Shown here in pieces: positions 1 to 8,607 of a stretch of 64,000 nt of DNA. The notes beneath the pieces are model-generated. The model was not told the DNA's origin, made no database searches, and saw nothing but the letters and a program-made list of their open reading frames with translations. How positions within the stretch are numbered: the first letter of the stretch is position 1; every line of letters starts with the position of its first letter. The translations under genes and the position numbers were made by a program. Source of the DNA: a bacterium M00.F.Ca.ET.205.01.1.1 (lineage in GTDB: Bacteria; Pseudomonadota; Alphaproteobacteria; Rhizobiales; Rhizobiaceae); NCBI GenBank assembly GCA_004791255.1, contig SRUQ01000005.1:320710-384709 (forward strand), written 5' to 3'.

Positions 1-830
1 GGCTCGGCGCGGGATCGCTGCCCGAGATCGGCCGGGCCGCGGCCGAGGAATCGCTGGACGAGATCATGGACCATTTGGCCGGCACGCATATGTGCTTCGT
101 CACCGCCGGAATGGGCGGCGGCACCGGGACCGGGGCCGCCCCGATCATCGCCCAGGCGGCACGCAAGGCCGGCATCCTGACGGTCGGCGTCGTCACCAAG
201 CCGTTCACCTTCGAGGGCCGGCGCCGCATGCAGATGGCCGAGGAAGGCATCGAGCGGCTGCGCGAAAGCGCCGACACGGTGATCGTCATCCCCAACCAGA
301 ACCTGTTCCGGATCGCCGACGCCAAGACCACCTTCGCCGACGCCTTCGTCATCGCCGACCGGGTCCTTTTTGCCGGCGTCAGCTGCATCACCGACCTCAT
401 CGTCAAGGAGGGCCTGATCAATCTCGACTTCGCCGACGTCAAATCGGTGATGCGCGGCATGGGCCGCGCGATGATGGGAACCGGCGAGGCATCGGGCGAG
501 AGCCGGGCAATGAAGGCGGCGGAAGCCGCGATCGCCAACCCGTTGCTCGACGAAATGTCGATGAAGGGCGCCAAGGGCGTCCTGGTCTCGATCTCCGGCG
601 GCCGGGACATGACCCTGTTCGAAGTCGACGAGGCCGCCACCCGCATCCGCGAAGAGGTCTATGAGGAGGCCGACATCATCGTCGGCGCCATCTTCGACAA
701 GAGCATGGAAGGCCGCTTCAGAGTCTCGGTGGTGGCGACAGGGCTCGATCGTGCAGTCGGTGCGGAGGCCGCCGAGGCCGGCATCGCGCATGACCGCGCC
801 GGCCAGTCGCCATTGCGGACGCTGCAGTAA
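1..830 (+). CDS. ftsZ: FtsZ-family cell division GTPase, short paralogue (5' end missing)
   Basis: The reading frame is open from the window edge (first whole codon at 3), so the N-terminal part lies outside. The visible 275 residues carry the tubulin/FtsZ signature GGGTGTGAAP, the T7 region with NLDFADVK, and the end of the GTPase core (VSVVATGLD). Only about 22 residues follow that core before the stop. The long linker and the conserved C-terminal peptide of canonical FtsZ, which binds FtsA and other partners, are absent. Rhizobia are known to carry a second short FtsZ of this shape, so this is probably that paralogue and not the main division FtsZ. No ftsQ or ftsA gene is visible next to it. 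Confidence 0.9.
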   Translation, partial: LGAGSLPEIGRAAAEESLDEIMDHLAGTHMCFVTAGMGGGTGTGAAPIIAQAARKAGILTVGVVTKPFTFEGRRRMQMAEEGIERLRESADTVIVIPNQNLFRIADAKTTFADAFVIADRVLFAGVSCITDLIVKEGLINLDFADVKSVMRGMGRAMMGTGEASGESRAMKAAEAAIANPLLDEMSMKGAKGVLVSISGGRDMTLFEVDEAATRIREEVYEEADIIVGAIFDKSMEGRFRVSVVATGLDRAVGAEAAEAGIAHDRAGQSPLRTLQ

Positions 831-1030
831 GGCGTATCCACTCACGTTCCTGCCGGGAGACATTTCTCAGGGAGAGCATCGCCGACAGCTTCATATTGCC
901 GGGGGATCGGATTGGTTCACGCGATCATCGCGGTCCGTTGTAACGATCTCTGTGCAACTGCTACAAGATTCCGTCATGGACGGCCATCTATACTGGCAAC
1001 CCGTATCGTTCGAGTGACGAGAGGCGCGGC

Positions 1031-2428
1031 TTGGAATTTGACTTGAAAACCATCGAAACGCTCGCGCCCGATCAGGCGTCGTTGAGCTCGGCTTCCAAGT
1101 TGACTAAGCAATCGAACTGGCCCCGCCTGGAAAAGAACGAACAACTGGCGCTCATCTGGGGCGAATGCCAGGGCTCCGGCTCCAACCCTTATCGCGTGGT
1201 CGTCGACACCGGCGACCACGGCTACAAATGCACCTGTCCGTCGCGGAAATTCCCCTGCAAGCACACTTTGGCGCTGATGTGGATCGCCGCCACCACACCA
1301 GCCAGTTTCACCGCCGCAGGCTCGACGCCGGAATGGGTGAATGATTGGCTGGGCCGTCGCCGGAAAACCACCTCGCAGTCGGCCCCGTCGGCGCCCGGCG
1401 CTGAAAGCAAGAACATCGGTGAGGCTTCGCGCGACGACGAAAGCGCTGCTGTCGAGGATGCAGCCGCGATCGAGCGCCGCGAAACCGCGCAGCGCAAACG
1501 CGCCCAGGAGACGCGCTCCTCGATCTCGGTGGCTTTGGACGAACTCGATCAATGGATAGCGGATCAATTGCGGCTGGGCCTTGCCGGGTTTGTCGACAAC
1601 AGCGGCGATCGCTGCCGCCGCATTGCGGCACGGCTGGTCGACATGAAGGCGACAGCGCTTGCCGGCCGCATCGACGAGATTCCGTCACGGCTGATGGGGC
1701 TGCGCAGCGAGGAGCGCCCCGACGCGGCGATCCGCGAACTGGGCAAGCTCGTACTGTTGGCCAAGGCCTGGCGACAGGCGCCTGACGATGCCGAACTGAG
1801 GCGTCTTGTATCGACTTCGGAAAGCCGGGAGCAGGTTCTGGCCAATCCGGATGCGATCCAGGTCGAAAGCGTCTGGGAGGTGCTCGGCGAGAGGATCGAG
1901 TCGCGCCGTGACGGCCTTGTCAGCCATTCGACCTGGCTGCTCGATCAGAACAGCGTCATTCCGCGATTTGCCCAGTTGCTCGATTATTTCCCGGCCTCTG
2001 CCGGTCGCCGATCCAACGCCTTCACGTCTGGCGACCGTTTCGAGGCCAAGCTGGTCTTTTATCCAGCACGCCAGCCGCTGCGGGCGTTGGTGGTCGAGCG
2101 CAAGGGTGACATAGCCTCCGGCAAATGGCCGGACTTCAGCCTCGGCGCTTCCGATCCGCTCGCGGCCCATGGTGCTCGCCAAGACAGTGCGCCTTGGATC
2201 ACCGATTCACCTGTCATACTACCGCCCGGAGCAATCCTGCTCGACGATCGCGGTGCCGCCTGGTGGCAGGCCGCCGGCGATCCGAGTGGCATCGCCTTGT
2301 CGATCGCCGGCACAATCAATGCAACGCTGCTTGGGCTGAACCTCGCTGCAACGGCGGCGCTCTGGAACGGCAGTCAGCTTGACCTCCTGGCGGCGCAGAG
2401 CGGCTTCGGGAGGCTTGATCTGTCATGA
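1031..2428 (+). CDS. SWIM zinc-finger protein of a MoxR/VWA cassette
   Basis: A 465-residue protein starting at TTG 1031, with AGAGG seven bases upstream. It has a SWIM zinc-binding motif near the N-terminus: C67-T-C69, then C76-K-H78. SWIM fingers bind nucleic acid or protein. The rest has no domain I can name. The stop overlaps the ATG of the next gene (ATGA), so the two are translationally coupled. It is the first gene of a five-gene cassette and corresponds in arrangement to E. coli YehQ, the SWIM protein encoded with the MoxR ATPase YehL. The cellular role is unknown. Confidence 0.85.
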   Translation: MEFDLKTIETLAPDQASLSSASKLTKQSNWPRLEKNEQLALIWGECQGSGSNPYRVVVDTGDHGYKCTCPSRKFPCKHTLALMWIAATTPASFTAAGSTPEWVNDWLGRRRKTTSQSAPSAPGAESKNIGEASRDDESAAVEDAAAIERRETAQRKRAQETRSSISVALDELDQWIADQLRLGLAGFVDNSGDRCRRIAARLVDMKATALAGRIDEIPSRLMGLRSEERPDAAIRELGKLVLLAKAWRQAPDDAELRRLVSTSESREQVLANPDAIQVESVWEVLGERIESRRDGLVSHSTWLLDQNSVIPRFAQLLDYFPASAGRRSNAFTSGDRFEAKLVFYPARQPLRALVVERKGDIASGKWPDFSLGASDPLAAHGARQDSAPWITDSPVILPPGAILLDDRGAAWWQAAGDPSGIALSIAGTINATLLGLNLAATAALWNGSQLDLLAAQSGFGRLDLS

Positions 2429-3852
2429 ACGAGATCGAGCAGACCGGCCTTGCGGCCATGCGCGATTGCTGGATCACCGGTGGAGCGGCTTTTGATCTGG
2501 CTCCGGCCGCATGGAAGACGATCGCCGGCAACGCAAATCCCGACGAACGCGAGCGCCGGCTGCTGGCAATCGCCGCGCAGGCCATCGAAATTGCCTTGCG
2601 GCCAGCCGCGCCGAAGGCGCTGAAGCAACGGCCGCCACTGCCAGAACTCGCCTTACCGATCCTGCCGGAGCGCCTACGGCCGCTGTTGCGCGCCGCGCTC
2701 AAGCATGCAGCCGACGCAAGGTTCAAGACACGCGTCGCGACGCTCGTCGCCAGCCGGGGCTTTGTGCTGCATCCATTGGATTGGATGCCCGCAGCATCGT
2801 ATCGTGAGGTTCCGGATGTCTATGCCGCTTGGGTCGACTGGCAAGCAGGTGTGGATGGCGAAAAACAATCTCGCCGCGAGCAACTGACTGCGCAAACCTG
2901 GGACGACTTTTATCCTGCTGCGCGCCGTACCGCATTGACCGATATGCGCCGCACCGCTCCGGCTTTGGCAAGACAACTTATCGAGGCCAAGGGATCAAGT
3001 GAGCCGGCGGAAGTCAGGTCCACCCTTATTGAACTCATGGGCGTCGGCTTGAGCGCCGATGATGCGCCGTTCCTGAAAAGCCTCTTCGCCGATCGGTCCG
3101 GCAGGGTGCGCGAACTGGCTGGCCGGCTGCTGGCAAGATTAGGAGAGCATGGCAACCTAAGCGATGGCACGCCAGAAGATCTGACGGCCGAGTTGGCCGC
3201 CTTCATTTCGGAAGGCAAATCCGGCTTTTTCCGCCGCCGCACCACCTACGCACCGCTAAAGCTCAAGTCGCCCAGTCAAGAAAGCCGGCGCGTCGATTTG
3301 TTTGCGACCTGTTACCTGGGAGATCTCGCTGCCCGCTTCAGCGTCACTGAGTCCGATTTCGTCGGGGCATGGCAGTTCGGCTTCGACGATAAGGCGGATC
3401 TCTTTTTCATCCGAATGGTCTCGGTATCCGGCGGCGAGGCGGCGGTGGCGCATTTGGCCGACACGCTTGTCGCCGAAGGCGGCAAGGCGGTGCTTCTCGC
3501 TCTCCATCTCATGGCGCGCCTCGACAGTGGCAGGAAGCGTGCCTTGATCAGACAAATCCTGAAAGACACGTATGATCTTCACGCACTCATCCAGGTCGAA
3601 GGCGTCGAAGCAGGCTGGCTGGAATGGGGCGACCTGACAAATGGCCAGACGCTCCCGACATTGCGTTCCCCTGTTGCAAGAAACGACGAGCCCTTGCGGC
3701 GAAGCGTTGACCAGATCCTGGAGACCTTGGGCTTTCTTGTCACGGCGGCGACCGCGGAAAAGTTGATCGGCGATGTCGTCGCGGCCGGCATGGCGCCGGC
3801 AGCACCTTCGCTCGGTCTGCTGCGCCTCAATGCATCCCTGGTCGGGCCTTGA
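2425..3852 (+). CDS. DUF5691-type protein of the MoxR/VWA cassette
   Basis: A 475-residue, mostly alpha-helical soluble protein without signal peptide or membrane segments. The middle (about residues 170-260) has short helical repeats resembling HEAT repeats, for example around SADDAPFLKSLFADRSGRV. I identify it as DUF5691 by size and by its constant position between a SWIM protein and a MoxR ATPase; no catalytic motif is visible. It overlaps the upstream gene by 4 bp and lies 30 bp before the ATPase gene. A scaffold or adaptor role is a guess from the helical-repeat look. Confidence 0.7.
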   Translation: MNEIEQTGLAAMRDCWITGGAAFDLAPAAWKTIAGNANPDERERRLLAIAAQAIEIALRPAAPKALKQRPPLPELALPILPERLRPLLRAALKHAADARFKTRVATLVASRGFVLHPLDWMPAASYREVPDVYAAWVDWQAGVDGEKQSRREQLTAQTWDDFYPAARRTALTDMRRTAPALARQLIEAKGSSEPAEVRSTLIELMGVGLSADDAPFLKSLFADRSGRVRELAGRLLARLGEHGNLSDGTPEDLTAELAAFISEGKSGFFRRRTTYAPLKLKSPSQESRRVDLFATCYLGDLAARFSVTESDFVGAWQFGFDDKADLFFIRMVSVSGGEAAVAHLADTLVAEGGKAVLLALHLMARLDSGRKRALIRQILKDTYDLHALIQVEGVEAGWLEWGDLTNGQTLPTLRSPVARNDEPLRRSVDQILETLGFLVTAATAEKLIGDVVAAGMAPAAPSLGLLRLNASLVGP

Positions 3853-3882
3853 ACCCTAGATGAGCAATCCGGAGAACAGCCA

Positions 3883-4962
3883 ATGAACACAGCCATCCGT
3901 CTTCCGGTCGAGCAGGCCTATGCCGCCGAGTTGCAGGCGCTCGCGCGCAATGACGACCGGCAAAAGCCCGCCGGGTGGAGCCTTTCGCCAAAGGCGGTGC
4001 TGACTTATCTGCTCGGCGGAAAGGCAGACGACGGGACGCTGGTAACGCCCAAATATGTCGGCCGTCGCCGGCTGATGGAAACCGCCGTGGCGACGCTCGC
4101 CACCGACCGCGCATTGTTGCTGCTCGGTGTTCCCGGCACCGCCAAATCCTGGGTGTCGGAGCATCTGGCCGCAGCCATCATGGGGGACTCGACGCTGATC
4201 GTGCAATGCACCGCCGGTACCGACGAGAACCAGATCCGTTATGGCTGGAACTACGCGCAGCTACTGGCCAAAGGTCCGAGCCAGGAAGCGCTGGTGCCGA
4301 CGCCGCTCTACCGCGCCATGCAGGGCGGCAAGCTCTGCCGCCTCGAGGAACTGACGCGCATGGGCTCGGACGTGCAGGACACGCTGATCACCGTGCTGTC
4401 AGAAAAGATGATGCCGATTCCCGAACTGAACACCTCGATCTACGCGCAGCGCGGGTTCAACATCATCGCCACCGCCAACAACCGCGACAAGGGCGTCAAC
4501 GAACTGTCCTCGGCACTGAAGCGCCGCTTCAATGTCGTCGTGCTGCCCTTGCCCGAGGACATGGCCGAGGAAGTGGCGATCGTCTCCAAGCGCGTTGGTG
4601 AAATGGCTGACGGTCTCGATCTGCCGGTGCCGAAGAATGTCGGCGAGGAGATCGCCCGTGTGCTGACGATTTTTCGCGAATTGCGTTCCGGCGCGACATC
4701 GGACGGCAAGGTTACGCTGAAGACGCCATCCGGGTCGCTATCCACGGCCGAAGCGATTGCCACCATGGTTGGCGGCCTCAGCCAGGCGGCCTGGTTCGAC
4801 AGCGGCAAGCTCGGCGCCGAAGGCCTTGCCGCCAGCCTGGTCGGCGCGATCGTGAAAGACCCCGTGCAGGACAAGTTGGTGCTGGAGGAATATCTGGAAA
4901 CCGTGCTCAAGAAACGGCCCGACTATGCCGGCTATTACGCAGCGTTGAACGCCGCGATCTGA
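3883..4962 (+). CDS. MoxR-family AAA+ ATPase (YehL-like)
   Basis: A 359-residue AAA+ ATPase preceded by GGAGAAC at a good distance. Walker A is GVPGTAKS (residues 82-89), the sensor 1 region is IIATANN (about 194-200), and the arginine-finger region is SALKRRF (about 210-216). The Walker B strand reads LCRLEEL, so the usual aspartate before the catalytic glutamate is a glutamate (E155-E156). MoxR ATPases usually act as chaperones with a VWA partner, and a VWA protein is encoded two genes downstream. The stop is one base from the ATG of the next gene. The size (about 360) and the neighbours match the YehL subgroup. Confidence 0.9.
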   Translation: MNTAIRLPVEQAYAAELQALARNDDRQKPAGWSLSPKAVLTYLLGGKADDGTLVTPKYVGRRRLMETAVATLATDRALLLLGVPGTAKSWVSEHLAAAIMGDSTLIVQCTAGTDENQIRYGWNYAQLLAKGPSQEALVPTPLYRAMQGGKLCRLEELTRMGSDVQDTLITVLSEKMMPIPELNTSIYAQRGFNIIATANNRDKGVNELSSALKRRFNVVVLPLPEDMAEEVAIVSKRVGEMADGLDLPVPKNVGEEIARVLTIFRELRSGATSDGKVTLKTPSGSLSTAEAIATMVGGLSQAAWFDSGKLGAEGLAASLVGAIVKDPVQDKLVLEEYLETVLKKRPDYAGYYAALNAAI

Positions 4963-4963
4963 C

Positions 4964-7213
4964 ATGGCGCTCGGCGACGTTTCCTATTTCGGTATACGCC
5001 ATCACGGGCCCGGCTCCGCCGAAAGCCTGGTGCAGGCGCTGCGGGATTTGAAACCGGTCGCCGTGCTGATCGAGGGACCGGCCGATGCCTCGGCGCTGCT
5101 GCCTTTGCTCGCACGCCCTGAAATGCAGCCGCCGGTGGCGTTGCTTTGCTATCCGGAAGACGATCCGGCTTCGACGAGCTTCTGGCCGTTCGCCGAATTT
5201 TCGCCGGAGTACCAGGCGGCCCTGTGGGCAGTTGGCAACGGTGCGGCATTGCGGTTCATAGACCTGCCGTCATCAGCCCGGGTTGCGCCCGCTGACGATG
5301 CGCAAAACGCTGCTGACGACGAAACGGAAGCCAAGGCCGAGATCGAGGCGCCGCCGCATCTGCGCGATCCGATCGGAACGCTGGCACAGGCCGCCGGCTA
5401 TGAAGATGGCGAGAGCTGGTGGGCTGATATCGTCGAGCAGAACCCACAACCCGGCCCCATCTTCGCGGCAATAGCCGATGCGATGACGACGTTGCGCGAA
5501 GACGAAGGTCCGCTCGCCGAATTCGAGGCAAAGCGCGAAGCGCATATGCGGCTTGAGATCGCCGCCGCGCGCAAGGAATTCGACGGGCCGATCGCCGTCG
5601 TCTGCGGCGCCTTCCACGTGCCGGCACTCCATGCGACGCGTCCACCGAAAGAGGATCAGGCCCTGCTGAAAGGGCTTGCACGGCGCAAGAGCACCATGAC
5701 CTGGGCGCCATGGACGGGCCCGCGTCTGGCGCTCGGCTTCGGCTATGGCGCCGGTGTCGTCGCCCCCGGCTGGTGCAAGCATCTGTGGCGGACGCGTGGG
5801 CAAGGCGATGCCTCCGTCCTCTGGCTCGCACGTATCGCGACAGTGTTGAGAGCCAAGGGGCACACAGTCTCGACCGCCTCGCTGATCGAGGCCGAAAGGC
5901 TGGCCCGGACGCTGGCTGTTATCCGGGAGCGGCCGAAGCCCGGCTTCGAGGAATTGCGCGATGCCGCTATTGGTGCCCTGTTCAACGGCGAGGCTCTGCT
6001 ATGGACGTTGGTCGAAGCCGAACTGCTTCTGGGTGCGGATGTCGGCGAAATTCCGCCCGATACCCCGCTGGCGCCGCTGATCGAGGATCTGCAGCGCAAC
6101 CAGAAGGCGGCGCGGCTGAAGCCCGAGGCGCTGGAACGCGAATTGTCGGTCGACCTGCGCAGCGAAAGCGGGCTGTTTCGGTCGACCTTGCTGCACCGGC
6201 TCAACGTGCTCGGCGTGCGTTGGGGCAAGTTGACGGACAGCGGCCGCAGCCGGGGCACATTTCGTGAGCGCTGGACCCTGTCCTGGGAGCCGGAATATGC
6301 CGTTCGCCTGGTCGAGAACCTGGTCTACGGGCCAACCATCGAAAAGGCCGCAAATGGCCGGCTGATCCAGATGATCGGCGCGGCTACGTCGCTCGACGCG
6401 CTGGCGGCACTGGTTCAGGGCGCCATCACCGCAAACCTGTCGGAAGCCGCGACCGCTGGCCTGGCGACACTTGAGCAACGCGCGGCGCGCAGCAGCGAAT
6501 GCCTGGAAATCCTGGCATCGGTGCCACCGCTCGCCGACATCATTCGCTATGGCGAGGCCCGCAAGACCGAAACGGCCCGCCTGGCCGGCCTGCTGGAGCG
6601 ATTGATCGTCGAAGGCGGGATCGCGCTCTCCTACGCCGCCCGTGATCTCGATGCCCAGGCATCCTCGGCGCTGGTCGGTGCCATGCGCAAGGCCGATGAG
6701 GCCATCAAGCTTGTCGAACCTGAACAGGACGTTCTGGACGCCTGGCGCACCGGACTGGCGGCCGTGCTCGACGGATCGCGCTCGACCGCACTGGTGGCAG
6801 GCTGCGCCGCGCAACTGCTCTACGAAGCCGGTCACCTATCCGCCGATGCGGCAGCCGCCCTGATCGCGCGGCGCCTGTCGCCGGGAACGCCGGTCACTGA
6901 GGCAGCAGGGTTCTTCGAGGGCTTCTTCAGCACCGCCGGTCAGCGGCTGATCTACGACGAAGCGCTGCGCGGCGCGGTCGATGCCTGGCTCAAATCCCTC
7001 GACGAGGACGCCTTCATTGCGCATTTGCCGCTGCTGCGCCGGGTCTTTTCGCACCTGGATTCGATGGAGCGGCGGCGGCTGATCGAAGCGGTGCTCGGCC
7101 GTTCCCGGCGCTTGCCGGCCGGGTTGACACCGACGCCGGATGGCAGCGAGGCCTGGCGCCGGCACCTGGAGCGGCTCGGACCTTTGCTGATGGGCGAGAA
7201 CGCCAATGGATGA
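4964..7213 (+). CDS. DUF5682 protein (YehM-like) of the MoxR/VWA cassette
   Basis: A 749-residue soluble protein whose length and position match DUF5682/YehM. The N-terminal part begins YFGIRHHGPGSA, followed by a strand ending LIEGP and, near residue 210, VVCGAFHVPAL. This order (a His motif after strand 1, a Glu-containing strand end, then G-x-F-H) resembles the TraB/Tiki/ChaN type of putative metal-dependent fold, though that is only a motif-level comparison. The remaining 500 residues are helical and unrecognised. It follows the ATPase by one base and overlaps the VWA gene by 8 bp, so it is surely co-expressed with both. Confidence 0.75.
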   Translation: MALGDVSYFGIRHHGPGSAESLVQALRDLKPVAVLIEGPADASALLPLLARPEMQPPVALLCYPEDDPASTSFWPFAEFSPEYQAALWAVGNGAALRFIDLPSSARVAPADDAQNAADDETEAKAEIEAPPHLRDPIGTLAQAAGYEDGESWWADIVEQNPQPGPIFAAIADAMTTLREDEGPLAEFEAKREAHMRLEIAAARKEFDGPIAVVCGAFHVPALHATRPPKEDQALLKGLARRKSTMTWAPWTGPRLALGFGYGAGVVAPGWCKHLWRTRGQGDASVLWLARIATVLRAKGHTVSTASLIEAERLARTLAVIRERPKPGFEELRDAAIGALFNGEALLWTLVEAELLLGADVGEIPPDTPLAPLIEDLQRNQKAARLKPEALERELSVDLRSESGLFRSTLLHRLNVLGVRWGKLTDSGRSRGTFRERWTLSWEPEYAVRLVENLVYGPTIEKAANGRLIQMIGAATSLDALAALVQGAITANLSEAATAGLATLEQRAARSSECLEILASVPPLADIIRYGEARKTETARLAGLLERLIVEGGIALSYAARDLDAQASSALVGAMRKADEAIKLVEPEQDVLDAWRTGLAAVLDGSRSTALVAGCAAQLLYEAGHLSADAAAALIARRLSPGTPVTEAAGFFEGFFSTAGQRLIYDEALRGAVDAWLKSLDEDAFIAHLPLLRRVFSHLDSMERRRLIEAVLGRSRRLPAGLTPTPDGSEAWRRHLERLGPLLMGENANG

Positions 7214-8441
7214 CGAGGCCAGCATAGACCAAACCGAAACAGCCGGCGACGGACGGGAGCGCCGTTGGCGCCTGGCCATCGGTGCCGATGACGAGGCCTC
7301 GTCAGCGCTGTCCGACACCGACAAGCGGCTCTCGGCGGCGCTCGATGCGCTTTACGGCGAAGGTGACGGCGATGCGGCTGCCGATCCGCGCAAGCGGCGC
7401 GGCGGGCTCGGGCGCTCGGCACCACGAGTAGGGCAGTGGATGGGCGATATCAGATCGTTCTTTCCGGCGCAGGTCGTGCAGATCGTCCAGAAGGATGCCT
7501 TCGAGCGGCTCAACCTGAAGCAGATGCTGATGGAGCCGGAATTCCTCAAGGCGATCGAGGCTGACGTCAATCTGGTCGCCGACCTGATCTCGCTGCGCTC
7601 GGTCATGCCGGCCACGACCAAGGATATCGCGCGTACCATCATCGCCGATATCGTCGCCAAGCTGATGCAGCGGCTGGAGCAGAAGACAGCCGAGGCGATC
7701 CGCGGCGCCGTCGACCGATCGCAACGCACCAACCGTCCACGCCAGCGCGACATCGACTGGTCGCGAACCATCGCGGCCAACCTGCGCCATTATCAGCCCG
7801 AGCACAAAACCATCGTACCGGAGAGGCTGGTCGGCTTCATGCGCAAGCAGCGCAGGCTGGTCGATCTGGATGAGGTGGTGCTGTGCGTCGACCAGTCGGG
7901 CTCGATGGCAAGTTCTGTGATCTACGCCTCGATATTCGCTGCCGTCATGGCGTCCTTGCCGGTGGTGCGGACCAAGCTCGTCTGCTTCGACACCGCGATC
8001 GTCGACTTGACCGAGGAACTCAGCGATCCCGTCGAGGTTTTGTTCGGCGTGCAGCTTGGCGGCGGCACCGATATCAACCAGGCCGTCGCCTATTGCGCCG
8101 ACCGCATCGAACGGCCGACCAAGTCGCATATGGTGCTGATCACCGACCTTTATGAAGGCGGCAACGGCCAGGAATTGCTGCAGCGGCTGGCCGCGCTGGT
8201 TCGCTCGGGCGTCAATGTGGTGGTGCTGCTGGCGCTGACCGACCAGGGCAGGCCGGGCTATGACCCCAAGATGGCGGGCTCCGTGGCAGCGCTTGGTATT
8301 CCGGTCTTTGCCTGCACGCCGGATCTGTTTCCGGACATGATGGCGGCGGCACTGCGTCGCGAAGATATCGGCGCATGGGCGGCTGGGGCCGACATCAAGC
8401 TGATTCGCGCCGAAGCCGACGATTCTGCGGCTGACGCGTAA
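7206..8441 (+). CDS. VWA (MIDAS) protein, MoxR partner (YehP-like)
   Basis: A 411-residue protein with a C-terminal von Willebrand A domain. The full metal-ion-dependent adhesion site is present: D229-x-S231-x-S233 (DQSGS), T288 (GGGTD) and D314 (LITDLYEG). An N-terminal helical region of about 200 residues precedes it, rich in Arg and Lys near residues 160-210. There is no signal peptide, so it is cytoplasmic. MoxR ATPases typically act on or through such VWA proteins to mature or insert cofactors into a target complex. It is the last gene of the cassette, and its start overlaps the DUF5682 gene by 8 bp. Confidence 0.88.
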   Translation: MDDEASIDQTETAGDGRERRWRLAIGADDEASSALSDTDKRLSAALDALYGEGDGDAAADPRKRRGGLGRSAPRVGQWMGDIRSFFPAQVVQIVQKDAFERLNLKQMLMEPEFLKAIEADVNLVADLISLRSVMPATTKDIARTIIADIVAKLMQRLEQKTAEAIRGAVDRSQRTNRPRQRDIDWSRTIAANLRHYQPEHKTIVPERLVGFMRKQRRLVDLDEVVLCVDQSGSMASSVIYASIFAAVMASLPVVRTKLVCFDTAIVDLTEELSDPVEVLFGVQLGGGTDINQAVAYCADRIERPTKSHMVLITDLYEGGNGQELLQRLAALVRSGVNVVVLLALTDQGRPGYDPKMAGSVAALGIPVFACTPDLFPDMMAAALRREDIGAWAAGADIKLIRAEADDSAADA

Positions 8442-8581
8442 CTCACCGCAAGAGGCTCCTCGCTTCATCATTCACTGACGTCCGACAGACGGCTGGCCGA
8501 AGTCCGCTTCGCCACTATGCCGTGATTTTGCGGGTTGCCCCGCTTGACTCCTGTGCGCCCCTGTGAAAAATTTTGCAGCAA

Positions 8582-8597
8582 CTGATAAAAATATCAG
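8582..8597. promoter_or_regulatory. Palindrome upstream of eryD, candidate operator
   Basis: A perfect inverted repeat, CTGATA-AAAA-TATCAG, ends 10 bp before the GTG start chosen for eryD. It is AT-rich within GC-rich surroundings. Its position suits autoregulation by the SorC-type repressor encoded just downstream. Binding is inferred. Confidence 0.5.
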
Positions 8598-8607
8598 AGG
8601 GCGGAAC

